The notes under the pieces were generated by a model, which was given only the letters and a program-made list of their open reading frames with translations, was not told where the DNA came from and did no database searches. From contig NZ_AP024235.1 in assembly GCF_016756315.1 (NCBI RefSeq), positions 62,001 to 126,000 of the forward strand: 64,000 nucleotides of DNA. Direction: 5' to 3'. Source of the stretch: Alteromonas sp. KC3 (GTDB lineage: Bacteria > Pseudomonadota > Gammaproteobacteria > Enterobacterales > Alteromonadaceae). This document shows positions 45,454-54,693 of this stretch, in pieces. Position numbers and translations under genes: made by a program. Each line of letters begins with the position of its first letter. Positions within the stretch are counted from its first letter, which is position 1.

Positions 45454-47958
45454 ATGTTTAGTAATTATATTCTTATTGCCTGGCGCAATATCATCAAAAA
45501 GCCACTGTTTTCTGCGATTAATATCATAGGCCTTGCGATTGGTTTAATGAGCTGCATTCTGATCATGTTATTTGTGCGTTCAGAGTCGGGTTATGATGCA
45601 TGGATGACTGACAGTAGCCGTGTTGTGCGCATGCATACAGCGTACATTAACCCCGGTAGGCCTTCGTTTCTTACCGTACGCAGTGCCGGCATGGTAATGC
45701 CTGCTGTACGCGATTTTATGCCAAATGAAATTGAAGTGGGCGCACGCATCTTCTCAATGAATACCACTATCAGAAAAGACGGTGAAGGTTTTGAAGACAG
45801 TGTGCTGGTGGGTGAAGAGTACTTCTTCGACATCTTCGATTTACCCCTTGTTCACGGCTCAATTGAGCAGAGCTTTGCCAAGCCGAACGATCTATTAGTT
45901 ACTGAAGAAACTGCCATTCGTTACTTCGGACGCACCGACGTAATTGGCGAAACCCTTACATTATGCTGCGTAGCAGGCAGGCCTATTGAGCTGGCGATTT
46001 CAGGTGTTCTGAAAGACTTACCAGAGAACACGCACCTTGATATTAGCATGCTGGTTTACATGGACGTGCAACTGTTTAGTACCTTTGATGGACTCCTTAA
46101 TACTTGGAATAGTGTAAATGTGTATTCTTACTTCAAACTACGCGAGGGCGTGCAGCTTGAACAAGTACAAGCGCGTTTAAATTACTGGTTAAACAATGAA
46201 AGCCCCTACGCGCAAAACGCCAAGGACATGGGCGGCGTGATGGGCGATAGAAAAGTCACGGATTCTGTGCAGCTGCGCTTTATGCCTCTAGAAGACTTAC
46301 ATCTTCATGCCTATAAGCATGCGGGTAACATGGGCGATTTTACTGAGTTAGGTAACGACCGTATGGTCTTTACATTCTCGCTGGTGGCAATGTTAATACT
46401 GCTAATTGCCTGTATTAACTTTATGAACCTGTCTACCGCTCGAGCAGGTCTGCGTGCCCGCGAAGTCGCGATGCGCAAAGTCCTTGGGGCAAGCCGTGGT
46501 CAAGTTGCGGTGCAATTTTTAGTAGAAGCCGTGTGCCTAGTGTTTATTTCGCTATTGCTGGCACTTGTGGGTGTGGAAGTTGCTCTGCCGTTCTATAACC
46601 AAGTGCTTGATAAAAGTATTACGTTCGATTTGTTTTCATCACCAGATTTATTGCTTTTATTAGCGGGTATTGTGCTTGTAGTAGGCCTAGGAGCAGGTAG
46701 TTACCCAGCATTAGTGCTAAGTCGGTATATGCCAGGTCGTGTGTTAAAGGCGAGCAAAAGTAGTGATGCAGGTGGTTCATCTAAATTACGTTCGGCCTTA
46801 GTGGTAGGGCAGTTTGCAATTTCGATTGCCTTGCTGATTAGTACGTCAGTGGTGTACTTGCAAACCCAGCACGCCAACAACATGGACTTGGGCTATACAT
46901 CAGATAACAAACTGGTGCTGAATATAAGCGCTGCGCGTGACAACAGAGACGCCCTTAAAAGTCAGCTAGAGGCAATTCCTGAGGTGAAGGGCGTGAGTTT
47001 TTCATCTGAAGCGCCGTCTCAAGACAATGAAAATAATACAAACTTTACGCGCCCTGGTTATGATGACAATGAACCTGTAACTGCATTGCTCAACTACTAT
47101 TCAATGGGTTATGGCTTCTTTGACGACTATAACGTTACCCCTATCGCTGGCCGATTGTTTAACGAGGCCAACAGTGGCGATGTTTTCATAGGGCAAGAGG
47201 GCGATACAATGGGCAAAGGTAGTATTGTGCTTAATCGCTCTGCGGTAACTAAATTGGGTTTTGATTCGCCAGAAAGTGCCATTGGCGCTGCAATTCATAG
47301 CTCGTATGCCGGCAGTATGTCTGAATTAACGGTGGTGGGCGTAATCCCCGATATTTATTTCCGCTCTGTAAAGTTTGATATTCGCCCGTCAATCTATTTG
47401 CTAGATCCCAACCGCTTTAGAGTCGCGACTATTACCTATTCGTCAAACAACGACAAAGCAGTGCGTGAAGCAGTTGAGCAAGTGTGGCGTAGCGTTGTAC
47501 CGCTAGAGCCAGTGAATATTCGCTACTTAAATGACATGTTAGAGCGCCAATACCAGCAAGAAAATGCGCAAATGAAACTGTTTAGTGCCTTTGCTGTGTT
47601 AGCGATTGTTGTTGCATGTTTAGGTCTATACGGATTAGCCGCATTTAGCGCAGAGCGACGAACCAAAGAAATTGGTATTCGCAAGGTGATGGGGGCTGAA
47701 GTGAGTGATATTGTGAAGTTGTTAGTGTGGCAGTTCACTCAGCCAGTTGCACTTGCCAACGTAATTGCTTGGCCAGTTGCAGTATGGCTGATGCTAAGTT
47801 GGCTTCAGCAATTTCCATATCGTATCGATATCTTCTTGCTCATACCTATCTGTATTGGGGCGGGTTTAATGTCGGTACTGATTGCTTGGCTGACGGTAGG
47901 TGGAAACGCCGCTCGTGTTGCGCGGTGTGCCCCTATTAGTGCACTGAGACACGAATAA
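45454..47958 (+). CDS. FtsX/MacB-type ABC permease (double FtsX core)
   Basis: An 834-aa permease. An N-terminal TM (SAINIIGLAIGLMSCILIMLF) is followed by a large periplasmic MacB_PCD-like domain and then three TM segments (FSLVAMLILLIACINFMNLST and on). A second periplasmic domain comes before a final FtsX core (LYGLAAFSAERRTKEIGIRKVMGAE). The repeated RxxEVAMRKVLGAS / RTKEIGIRKVMGAE signature shows an internal duplication. It likely acts with the adaptor and ATPase in peptide, lipid or drug export, or as a mechanotransmission complex. Confidence 0.9.
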   Translation: MFSNYILIAWRNIIKKPLFSAINIIGLAIGLMSCILIMLFVRSESGYDAWMTDSSRVVRMHTAYINPGRPSFLTVRSAGMVMPAVRDFMPNEIEVGARIFSMNTTIRKDGEGFEDSVLVGEEYFFDIFDLPLVHGSIEQSFAKPNDLLVTEETAIRYFGRTDVIGETLTLCCVAGRPIELAISGVLKDLPENTHLDISMLVYMDVQLFSTFDGLLNTWNSVNVYSYFKLREGVQLEQVQARLNYWLNNESPYAQNAKDMGGVMGDRKVTDSVQLRFMPLEDLHLHAYKHAGNMGDFTELGNDRMVFTFSLVAMLILLIACINFMNLSTARAGLRAREVAMRKVLGASRGQVAVQFLVEAVCLVFISLLLALVGVEVALPFYNQVLDKSITFDLFSSPDLLLLLAGIVLVVGLGAGSYPALVLSRYMPGRVLKASKSSDAGGSSKLRSALVVGQFAISIALLISTSVVYLQTQHANNMDLGYTSDNKLVLNISAARDNRDALKSQLEAIPEVKGVSFSSEAPSQDNENNTNFTRPGYDDNEPVTALLNYYSMGYGFFDDYNVTPIAGRLFNEANSGDVFIGQEGDTMGKGSIVLNRSAVTKLGFDSPESAIGAAIHSSYAGSMSELTVVGVIPDIYFRSVKFDIRPSIYLLDPNRFRVATITYSSNNDKAVREAVEQVWRSVVPLEPVNIRYLNDMLERQYQQENAQMKLFSAFAVLAIVVACLGLYGLAAFSAERRTKEIGIRKVMGAEVSDIVKLLVWQFTQPVALANVIAWPVAVWLMLSWLQQFPYRIDIFLLIPICIGAGLMSVLIAWLTVGGNAARVARCAPISALRHE

Positions 47959-47991
47959 CTATACCAGCGTCTTATAGTGTGATTACGTTCA

Positions 47992-48023
47992 AAAGCCCGA
48001 TGAAATTGTTCATCGGGTTTTTT
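47992..48023 (+). terminator. Rho-independent terminator after the exporter operon
   Basis: CCCGATGAA (47996-48004) pairs with TTCATCGGG (48009-48017) over ATTG, followed by six Ts. Confidence 0.9.
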
Positions 48024-48057
48024 ACATTCAGAAGTGTTCAAAAGTAATACTAAAAAT

Positions 48058-48078
48058 AGCCCGCTAAGACGGGCTTTT
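48058..48078 (+). terminator. Second hairpin terminator, tandem
   Basis: AGCCCG (48058-48063) pairs with CGGGCT (48070-48075) over CTAAGA, followed by TTT. It is weaker and acts as a back-up to the previous terminator. Confidence 0.6.
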
Positions 48079-48188
48079 GCTTGACTTAGAAATGGCAAAA
48101 GCATATACCCAACTATGGGGCGTTTATAAAAACGAGATCGCTTCTGTTCCGTCAATGCTTTGATAATAACAATAATTTTTCTGGTGAT

Positions 48189-49979
48189 ATGGTAGCGAAC
48201 AATTTAACGATTATACGACTTGTGATGCTAATGCTGTTGCTCGTGGCAACGGTTAAGGCAGTAGCAAACGAAGCGCGTATTACCACGTTAAAGGCACAGT
48301 TAACCGCCTTAGCTCCAAGCGATAAGGCGCAGTTACCATTATTGCTAGAACTCGCAGACTCCTACTTGTATCAAGACCCAGCGTTGTCAGAGCAATATGC
48401 TAAGCAGGCGTTGCCTTTTAGCGTTCAAGAAGAAGACGACTTAAGTCGGGCGAGAGCGTTTCGCCTTTTAGGTATGTCGAGTATATATCAAGGCAAAAAC
48501 AACGAAGCCTTTACGTATTTAACGCAGGCGCTTAGCGCCGCAGAAGTAACGGATGACGCGCACTTGCTGTCTATTTGTCATCGTTCTATAGGCGTGTACT
48601 ACGAGCTTGTAGTCGATTTTGATAATGCCGTTAAATACTACATTGAAGCCATTAAATACGCGCGCATAAGTGACAACGCTGCCGACCTTGCCATGGTGTA
48701 TAACAACTTGGGGAACGTGCTGAATTCCCAAGGAGACTACGATGATGCGGCGGATTATTTTAAGCAAGCGGCAAGTATTCACCAAGGCCTTGGCAATACT
48801 GATATGGCAATGAATGCCACGGTCGGACTAGGCACAACCTTCTTAAACTCACAGCAATACGAGCAGGCGCTCAATATTTTTAAAGCTGTGCTAGAAAATG
48901 ACGAATTTATTTACGATTTTACGTACAGCGAAGCCAGCGTGAATTTAGCGCACGTATACCAAGCATTAGGTAAACACGAACTTGCAGTAAAGATGTATCG
49001 CCATGTGATAGAAGATGAACGCGGTGGCTCTTATCCACAGGCGTTGGCATCGGCGTACCTTGGTTTAGCCAAGCTCTGCACCTCGCTTGAACGATTCGAC
49101 GAAGCATTGGATTTATATCGTAGCGGCATCGTTAAGGTGAAAAACAAAACCTCGGTAGAAAGTGAAATTGCACTTTATGAAAGCTTAGCGCTGCTTGAGC
49201 TTAAACTGGGAAACTATGAAGATGCCGCGAACACGCAGGCTGAGTACATAGCGCGCAGAAATGCCATTCAGCCAGTAACGCAAGCCGGCATTATTAAAAA
49301 GCTAGAAACCCAGTTAAAGACCGAGCGAGAACTAATACAACTGCAAGAAGACTTGCTGCAACGCGAGCGAGAAGCCAAGCACTCAACTTTCTTCTTGTTT
49401 ACGTCAATTGTCATATCACTCTTCTGCTTGGTACTGTTCTTAGCGCTCAGACTAAGGCAACAGAAGTTACTCAGGCTTGAGCAAACCAATGAGACTTTGC
49501 TGGTGGCTTCTGAAACTGATCCTCTTACTCAAGTGGGCAACCGACGTTTTCTCGATAGAAAGTTAGCTGTACTGCGCCAAACCTCAATGGAAATGGCGTT
49601 TTTACTATTGGATATTGACCACTTCAAAACCCTCAACGATAACTACGGTCACGATGTGGGCGACGACGTATTAGTGCGGCTGGCAATTATGTTAAAAGCG
49701 TTGTGCCGCAAAGACGATGTTCTAGCACGCATTGGAGGCGAAGAGTTTGTTATCTTGCTACCTAATACCGACCAATGCGCGGCAATGACAATTGCTGAGC
49801 GGATTAGACACAAATCAGAAGAAAGTGTGTTCAAAGCGAAGGCTCGTGTTACGGTGAGCATTGGCGTTGCGGTAGGTAATACGCAAAGCGCCTGTTATGA
49901 CGAGCTTTACAAGCAAGCCGATATTGCGCTGTATCAAGCCAAAGCGGATGGTCGAAATAGCGTGCGTGCATTTTCGTAA
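48189..49979 (+). CDS. TPR-repeat sensor diguanylate cyclase
   Basis: A 596-aa protein. A signal peptide or anchor at 1-27 is followed by about six periplasmic TPR repeats (for example LAMVYNNLGNVLNSQGDYDDA). A coiled coil and a TM at about 397-418 follow. The cytoplasmic GGDEF domain has an RxxD site (RKDD) and the active variant motif GGEEF. TPR-TM-GGDEF architectures are common in Alteromonadales. The input is unknown. It is monocistronic, set off by terminators upstream. Confidence 0.92.
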   Translation: MVANNLTIIRLVMLMLLLVATVKAVANEARITTLKAQLTALAPSDKAQLPLLLELADSYLYQDPALSEQYAKQALPFSVQEEDDLSRARAFRLLGMSSIYQGKNNEAFTYLTQALSAAEVTDDAHLLSICHRSIGVYYELVVDFDNAVKYYIEAIKYARISDNAADLAMVYNNLGNVLNSQGDYDDAADYFKQAASIHQGLGNTDMAMNATVGLGTTFLNSQQYEQALNIFKAVLENDEFIYDFTYSEASVNLAHVYQALGKHELAVKMYRHVIEDERGGSYPQALASAYLGLAKLCTSLERFDEALDLYRSGIVKVKNKTSVESEIALYESLALLELKLGNYEDAANTQAEYIARRNAIQPVTQAGIIKKLETQLKTERELIQLQEDLLQREREAKHSTFFLFTSIVISLFCLVLFLALRLRQQKLLRLEQTNETLLVASETDPLTQVGNRRFLDRKLAVLRQTSMEMAFLLLDIDHFKTLNDNYGHDVGDDVLVRLAIMLKALCRKDDVLARIGGEEFVILLPNTDQCAAMTIAERIRHKSEESVFKAKARVTVSIGVAVGNTQSACYDELYKQADIALYQAKADGRNSVRAFS

Positions 49980-50002
49980 CGTGTAGCGCTAAGTGCCGAT
50001 AA

Positions 50003-50035
50003 TTCACTGTTTGTTCACTCTGCTTGGTACATAAT
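50003..50035 (+). promoter_or_regulatory. Direct-repeat response-regulator box and -10 upstream of the OmpR-type regulator
   Basis: TTCACT-GTTTG-TTCACT (50003-50019) is a perfect hexamer repeat with 11-bp period. Exactly 10 bp later lies CATAAT (50030-50035), a plausible -10. This is the geometry of PhoP-type activated promoters. The same box with the same spacing occurs at 52686-52702. Confidence 0.6.
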
Positions 50036-50051
50036 CAAACCAGTTTGATTA
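50032..50051. promoter_or_regulatory. Palindrome overlapping the putative start site
   Basis: TAATCAAACCAGTTTGATTA is a perfect 9+9 inverted repeat around CA. It overlaps the putative -10/+1 zone of the regulator gene and could be a repressor site or an mRNA 5' hairpin. Confidence 0.45.
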
Positions 50052-50078
50052 ATCGCGATAACGTAATGGGAGGAAGGG

Positions 50079-50774
50079 ATGTCTGAGCAGTCATTATCAA
50101 TATTGCTCATTGAAGATAATTTGGCGTTAGCAAAACAAGTTTGCCGTTTTCTTGAAGGACTTAACTGGCATATCGACTTTGCAGACAAAGGCAAGTTGGG
50201 CGTATCCCTTGCAACTGAAAACAGCTACGACGTGATTGTGCTAGATCTTAATTTACCCGACTGCGATGGACTTACGGTTTGCCAGCAAATAAAGGCTGCA
50301 CAGCGGCGTATCACCCCCATTTTAATGCTTACTGCACGGGATGCTTTTGAAGATAAAGCCAAGGGGTTTATGTCTGGGACAGACGATTATTTGACAAAAC
50401 CCTGCGACCTTCGTGAGTTGGCTTTCCGTTGCCAAGCGCTGGCTCGCCGACCTGCATTACACACCAATACGGTACTTGAAAAAGGCCCCTTACGACTTGA
50501 TACCAAAGCGTACACAGCCACCTTCAACGACAATGTAATCAAACTTACTAAAGTTGGCTTTCAACTGCTTTACGAATTGACAAAAGCTTATCCCAATCCT
50601 GTGGCACGCAGTGATTTGATAAGCACGTTATACAATGACGAATTACCGGAGAGTAATCCACTGAAGTCCCACATTTACAATTTGCGCAAGGCACTTGCGC
50701 AATCAAGCTCAGCGTTGACTCTCGCTACTATAGGCAATATTGGTTATAAGCTAGAGGGGCTTGGCAATGCTTAA
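50079..50774 (+). CDS. OmpR/PhoP-family response regulator
   Basis: A 231-aa regulator. The receiver has acidic residues in LLIEDN, phospho-Asp in VIVLDLNLPDCDG, and the switch LMLTARD with Lys in TKPCD. A winged-helix DNA-binding domain follows (IKLTKVGFQLLYELTKAYPN and SHIYNLRKAL). It overlaps the kinase start by 8 bp. GGGAGGAAGGG precedes the ATG. Confidence 0.94.
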   Translation: MSEQSLSILLIEDNLALAKQVCRFLEGLNWHIDFADKGKLGVSLATENSYDVIVLDLNLPDCDGLTVCQQIKAAQRRITPILMLTARDAFEDKAKGFMSGTDDYLTKPCDLRELAFRCQALARRPALHTNTVLEKGPLRLDTKAYTATFNDNVIKLTKVGFQLLYELTKAYPNPVARSDLISTLYNDELPESNPLKSHIYNLRKALAQSSSALTLATIGNIGYKLEGLGNA

Positions 50775-52047
50775 AGGCATTCGCGCCCAGCTATTTTTTG
50801 GCTTTGGTGCACTGGTGGTTGTCATTAACTTATTCTATTTCAGAATGACAAGCTTGTTTGTTGAGGTGACAGAAAGTTGGGTGTCGAACTATATCCTTGA
50901 ACGAGAAAAAGAGCGCTTTAACGATCAAGCTATAGCGCCTGCATCATCAGCGGACTTTCTGAGTAATGACATTGTTTTATTAAGTGAGGCGACGCTTACG
51001 TCTATGGGTGAACTCAATCGAAGCCTTTTTGATAGCGCTTTATTTCAATTTGAGTTTCAGGGTGTAAGGGGCTTCGCGTACGCGATCTCAACAGATAGAT
51101 ACATAGCATTAAATACGCAAAACACGCTCGCACTGGCAAATTTCTCATCGGTGTTCGGTGTGTTTTTGTTTAGTGCTGCGGTTGGCGTTATTTTGCTTAC
51201 AATACTGAGCACATGGTTTGTTGCAAGTAAGCTTTCAGCCCCTATTATCTCGTTAACCGAGAAGGTTGCGTCACAAGAAGTACAAAGCCCCTGCGATATT
51301 GATGAGTCTTCACGACAAGATGAAATTGGTGAGCTTGCTAGAACGTTTGAACAGACCTATCGCGCCTTGCAACAAGCGTGGCGACGAGAGCACGATTTTG
51401 CCAGTGACGTAAGCCATGAACTGAGAACCCCAATAGCCCTTATTCAAAATACATTGGTGCTAAACCAAGATGAAAAAGGCAATCAAACCCCTATGTCTGA
51501 CGACGACAAACAATTACTTGTGATGTCAGCGCATACCCTGCAAAACACAGTTGAAGTATTGTTAGCGTTGGCGCGCAAAGAAAACCTTGTTTTCGAATCA
51601 CAACCCCTGTTGCCGTTTATTGAGCGAACGTTGTTGTCGCTTTACGGCGCAAACCCAGATAATCAGTTTGAAGTTGATGTGGAAGTCAGTGCCAAGATTA
51701 GTGGCGTGGGAAATGGCCACCTCATCACATTATTGTTTCAAAACCTAATTAATAACGGCTTTTACCATGGCGGCAAAAGCGCAGCTAACGTCGCAATGCG
51801 CATATACTCAATCACGCCAAAAGTTTCGATGAGTGATCGCGTTGACGAAACAGAGCAAGATACCCTTGAGCACTTTTCTCAGGCAATCGTGTTTGAAAAT
51901 GCTATCGACAACTCGCCGTCGTCCAATTATCAAGGTTTAGGGCATGGTCAGTATTTAGTGCACCGCATTGCGCAGGTAATGGAGTGGCGTGTTGACATTA
52001 AAAGCACTGCTAAGACGTACGCGGTAACGGTGTACCCAAAGTGTTAA
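50767..52047 (+). CDS. Sensor histidine kinase with atypical ATP lid
   Basis: A 426-aa kinase. TM1 is at about 8-25, a roughly 105-residue periplasmic domain follows, TM2 is at about 125-150 (VFGVFLFSAAVGVILLTIL), then HAMP. The H-box is SDVSHELRTPIALIQ and the N-box is LFQNLINNGFYHGG. Where DNGxG is expected the protein reads VFENAIDNSPSSNYQ, and the G2 box is GLGHGQYLVHRI, so the G1 box is eroded. This may be a lineage-typical variant. The last 38 bp overlap a convergent gene. Confidence 0.88.
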   Translation: MLKGIRAQLFFGFGALVVVINLFYFRMTSLFVEVTESWVSNYILEREKERFNDQAIAPASSADFLSNDIVLLSEATLTSMGELNRSLFDSALFQFEFQGVRGFAYAISTDRYIALNTQNTLALANFSSVFGVFLFSAAVGVILLTILSTWFVASKLSAPIISLTEKVASQEVQSPCDIDESSRQDEIGELARTFEQTYRALQQAWRREHDFASDVSHELRTPIALIQNTLVLNQDEKGNQTPMSDDDKQLLVMSAHTLQNTVEVLLALARKENLVFESQPLLPFIERTLLSLYGANPDNQFEVDVEVSAKISGVGNGHLITLLFQNLINNGFYHGGKSAANVAMRIYSITPKVSMSDRVDETEQDTLEHFSQAIVFENAIDNSPSSNYQGLGHGQYLVHRIAQVMEWRVDIKSTAKTYAVTVYPKC

Positions 52048-52690
52048 GGCTATGGCGAGCCCTGTAAAAAAGTGCGCCTGCCCATACAAACCAGATAATG
52101 CTTGCTATGCCAAAGGCAGCGCCAATAGTAGATAGAGCGGGTATCAATGTTAGGCAGCCCAATAGACCAACAAATGCCCCAAATCGATGTAGTGATTGGG
52201 TTGGCAGGTTGTGCTTAATGCCGTGCAAGCTTAATGTGAGTAACCACAATCCGCCGACCCACTCAACACCGTCACCCAGTCCCATTTGTATACTATACAA
52301 AGCAAACCAGATTGACGTTTGCTGTTCGCTTGGTAGCGAAAGCAAATATTCAATTGAGAAGATAGCAATGCAACCACAGGCAATGGTGTAACACGCCCAA
52401 ATAAAACCGAACATCATACTTAGGTAATAGGTTAAGGTTTGGTAGCGAGCAATTATTTTATTAATGCCATTTACCAATACGAGTAAGCTGGTACCAAATG
52501 CCACAAAAATAACTAAATACCAAGCTTGGAAAAAACGGCCGTTCGATAAAATAAATGCCAACCGTTGATGGGGATTAAGGTGAATACCGGGCTCGATATA
52601 GAAAATCATAATAAAGCCCACAATAAAGCAAGCCGCACAAAGAAACGCAGCAAATGATGGAGACGATGACTTACGGTATTGGTTATTCAC
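52010..52690 (-). CDS. Polytopic membrane protein, unknown function
   Basis: A 226-aa protein with about six membrane helices (FLCAACFIVGFIMIFYI, FQAWYLVIFVAFGTSLLVLV, MMFGFIWACYTIACGCIAIF, and three in the C-terminal half). I recognise no named family. The start is GTG; the next in-frame Met is 27 residues later inside TM1. The GTG lies inside the direct-repeat box at 52686-52702, and the 3' end overlaps the kinase gene by 38 bp, which ties it physically to the two-component pair. Confidence 0.78.
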   Translation of the reverse strand: MNNQYRKSSSPSFAAFLCAACFIVGFIMIFYIEPGIHLNPHQRLAFILSNGRFFQAWYLVIFVAFGTSLLVLVNGINKIIARYQTLTYYLSMMFGFIWACYTIACGCIAIFSIEYLLSLPSEQQTSIWFALYSIQMGLGDGVEWVGGLWLLTLSLHGIKHNLPTQSLHRFGAFVGLLGCLTLIPALSTIGAAFGIASIIWFVWAGALFYRARHSLNTLGTPLPRTS

Positions 52691-52718
52691 TTATTGTTCA
52701 CTTCGAACATGATATTGT
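52686..52718 (+). promoter_or_regulatory. Second copy of the direct-repeat box, upstream of S41 peptidase
   Basis: TTCACT-TATTG-TTCACT (52686-52702) repeats the box found before the response-regulator gene (four of six hexamer-flank positions in the spacer also match in kind). A -10-like TATTGT (52713-52718) again starts 10 bp after the box. It also covers the start codon of the divergent membrane-protein gene. Confidence 0.58.
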
Positions 52719-52775
52719 AAGGTTTTCATATACTTCTGTTGGTTTTAACATGCCAACAGCTTTGAGGACTACGCA

Positions 52776-53804
52776 ATGAAAATAGCCACTTACCTGTCAA
52801 GCCTATGGCTGCTCTTTATGGCAGGGCATGCTGTTGCTGATAATCACAACGCACTGCTAAACAACATCAAAAGCACAATTCAAGAATACTACGTGCTATC
52901 TGAAAACATTCCAGCGATTAACACAAGTTTAGACAACGTTACTTTGCAACAAACTATTTCTCAAGCAGCATCTAAAAAGCAAGTAGCAGAGTTACTCACT
53001 GAACACTTAGCGCAATTCGATAAACACTTTACCGTGCAGTATGTGCCATTATCCGAGCAACAAAATCAATCCCAGTCAGAGCAAGTGACAAAAAAAGAAC
53101 CCTGGTTTCAGCGATTGGCGCGTAACAATGCGGGCTTTAGGGAGGTGGTTGTCAAAAAGGCCAACGTTGGCGTGCTAGAGTTTTGGGGCTTTGCTGAGCT
53201 TAATGCTCACACTAAGAAAAAGATTGCGAGCGCAATGGGTATGCTGAGTGACGTTGATGCGCTAATTATCGATTTACGCGAAAATGGCGGAGGCAGCGGT
53301 GAAACTGTTAGCTGGCTGACAAGTTATTTTGTAGAAGGAAAAGTGCATTTAAATTCGTTCTATACTCGCTACAGCGACGCACTAAACCCATTTTATACAG
53401 AGCCGACTATTACGAACGCGCAATTAGCATCAGTACCGCTATATATTCTTATTGGTCCTGATACGTTTTCAGCCGCAGAGGAATTTGCCTACAACTTAAA
53501 GCACTTAGGTAGAGCAACTATTGTAGGTATGCCGAGCAAAGGCGGCGCTAATCCATGGAGATGGTTTGCGTTAGAGGGGGATTTTCGAATAGGGGTGCCG
53601 ACTACGCAGGCCATCAATCCTATCACTAAAAGCAATTGGGAAGGCCGTGGTGTTCAGCCAGATATTTTGATAAGTGAAGACAATGCTTTGGAAAAAGCCT
53701 ATATCTTGGCCCTTGAATCACTTGCTTTGTCGGTGACTAACCGTTACCAAAAAGACGAAATTAATACACTGCTTATAGACAGTAACGCAATAACGAGGAA
53801 GTAG
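52776..53804 (+). CDS. S41-family periplasmic peptidase
   Basis: A 342-aa protein with a signal peptide (cut after GHAVA). The S41 core is visible: ALIIDLRENGGGSGETV and the nucleophile serine in GPDTFSAAEEFAY. TRATIVG-type and KGGANP segments complete the substrate groove. No PDZ domain is evident, as in the IRBP-like S41 proteins. The upstream box suggests control by the adjacent two-component system. Confidence 0.87.
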   Translation: MKIATYLSSLWLLFMAGHAVADNHNALLNNIKSTIQEYYVLSENIPAINTSLDNVTLQQTISQAASKKQVAELLTEHLAQFDKHFTVQYVPLSEQQNQSQSEQVTKKEPWFQRLARNNAGFREVVVKKANVGVLEFWGFAELNAHTKKKIASAMGMLSDVDALIIDLRENGGGSGETVSWLTSYFVEGKVHLNSFYTRYSDALNPFYTEPTITNAQLASVPLYILIGPDTFSAAEEFAYNLKHLGRATIVGMPSKGGANPWRWFALEGDFRIGVPTTQAINPITKSNWEGRGVQPDILISEDNALEKAYILALESLALSVTNRYQKDEINTLLIDSNAITRK

Positions 53805-53841
53805 CGGGGCATAAATACCGCATTATTGGCCTACAAACTAA

Positions 53842-53872
53842 AAAGCCGCTTTCACTGAGTGAATGCGGCTTT
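53842..53872. terminator. Bidirectional terminator between S41 peptidase and small OMP
   Basis: AAAGCCGC (53842-53849) pairs with GCGGCTTT (53865-53872), with an inner TTCAC/GTGAA stem and a TGA loop. It lies between convergent genes. Confidence 0.8.
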
Positions 53873-53909
53873 GTTCTTATTATAACTCGTCGACGAAAGT
53901 GATTACGCT

Positions 53910-54482
53910 TTAGAAGTTATAACGTGCATTGATGCCAAAAGTGCTTAGGTCGTCAGACGTTTCATAGCTTAGACCTACAGCAAACATTGGGCTTAGGAAG
54001 TAGTCTGCGCCAACAAGTACAGACGTATCATCGTCTTCATCTAGGTCGATATATTTAACCGCACCACGTACTTCAATGTTGTCAGTAACCATTGAGCGCA
54101 CACCCGCTGTTAAACCAAAACCATCTTCATCAGCAGATTGACCAGAGCCAGAAAGCTCTACATCTTCGTAGCTAACAATACCGAATAGGTCAGTTTTTTC
54201 AGACCATGCATAGCGATAGCCAAGGCCAATCGTTAGCATATCTAGGTCAACGTCGATGCCAAGAATGTCGTCTTCTTGCATTGAGTACTCAGCCGTTACA
54301 AATACGTCGTCTGTAACTAGCTTTGATCCTGAGAACGCGAAGCCATCTGGCTCGTAAGAAAAGTCAGACTCGTCAAAGTCAGTAATAACGTAACTACCTT
54401 GAACGAAATCCCACGCAGGTGCAGCGGCAAACGCGCCTGCAGATGCAACACTCAGTGCTACAGCGAGTGCAAGTTTTTTCAT
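53910..54482 (-). CDS. Small outer-membrane beta-barrel protein
   Basis: A 190-aa protein with a clean signal peptide (MKKLALAVALSVASAGAFAA). Eight or so amphipathic, acidic strands follow, and the C-terminus is INARYNF with the terminal Phe of outer-membrane barrels. It is of the OmpA-barrel/OmpW size class without a peptidoglycan domain. TAAGGA precedes the ATG at 54482. The function is unknown. The surface-facing segments are unusually rich in Asp and Glu. Confidence 0.82.
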   Translation of the reverse strand: MKKLALAVALSVASAGAFAAAPAWDFVQGSYVITDFDESDFSYEPDGFAFSGSKLVTDDVFVTAEYSMQEDDILGIDVDLDMLTIGLGYRYAWSEKTDLFGIVSYEDVELSGSGQSADEDGFGLTAGVRSMVTDNIEVRGAVKYIDLDEDDDTSVLVGADYFLSPMFAVGLSYETSDDLSTFGINARYNF

Positions 54483-54693
54483 TGATATTTCCTTATTGTA
54501 AAAGCTATTGGTTGGGAGACCAATAATAGGCAACGCCAAGAATGTAAGAGGAAATGAGATAGAAATCATCAATTTTCATTAGCTTAGTGTTACAGAATGT
54601 AACGAGAGCAATAATCTGGGCTAGGCGACCATTAAAAATAACGTTAATCACGTGGTGATCGTACTTACTTTATAAACTGTTTTTAGTAAAGCT

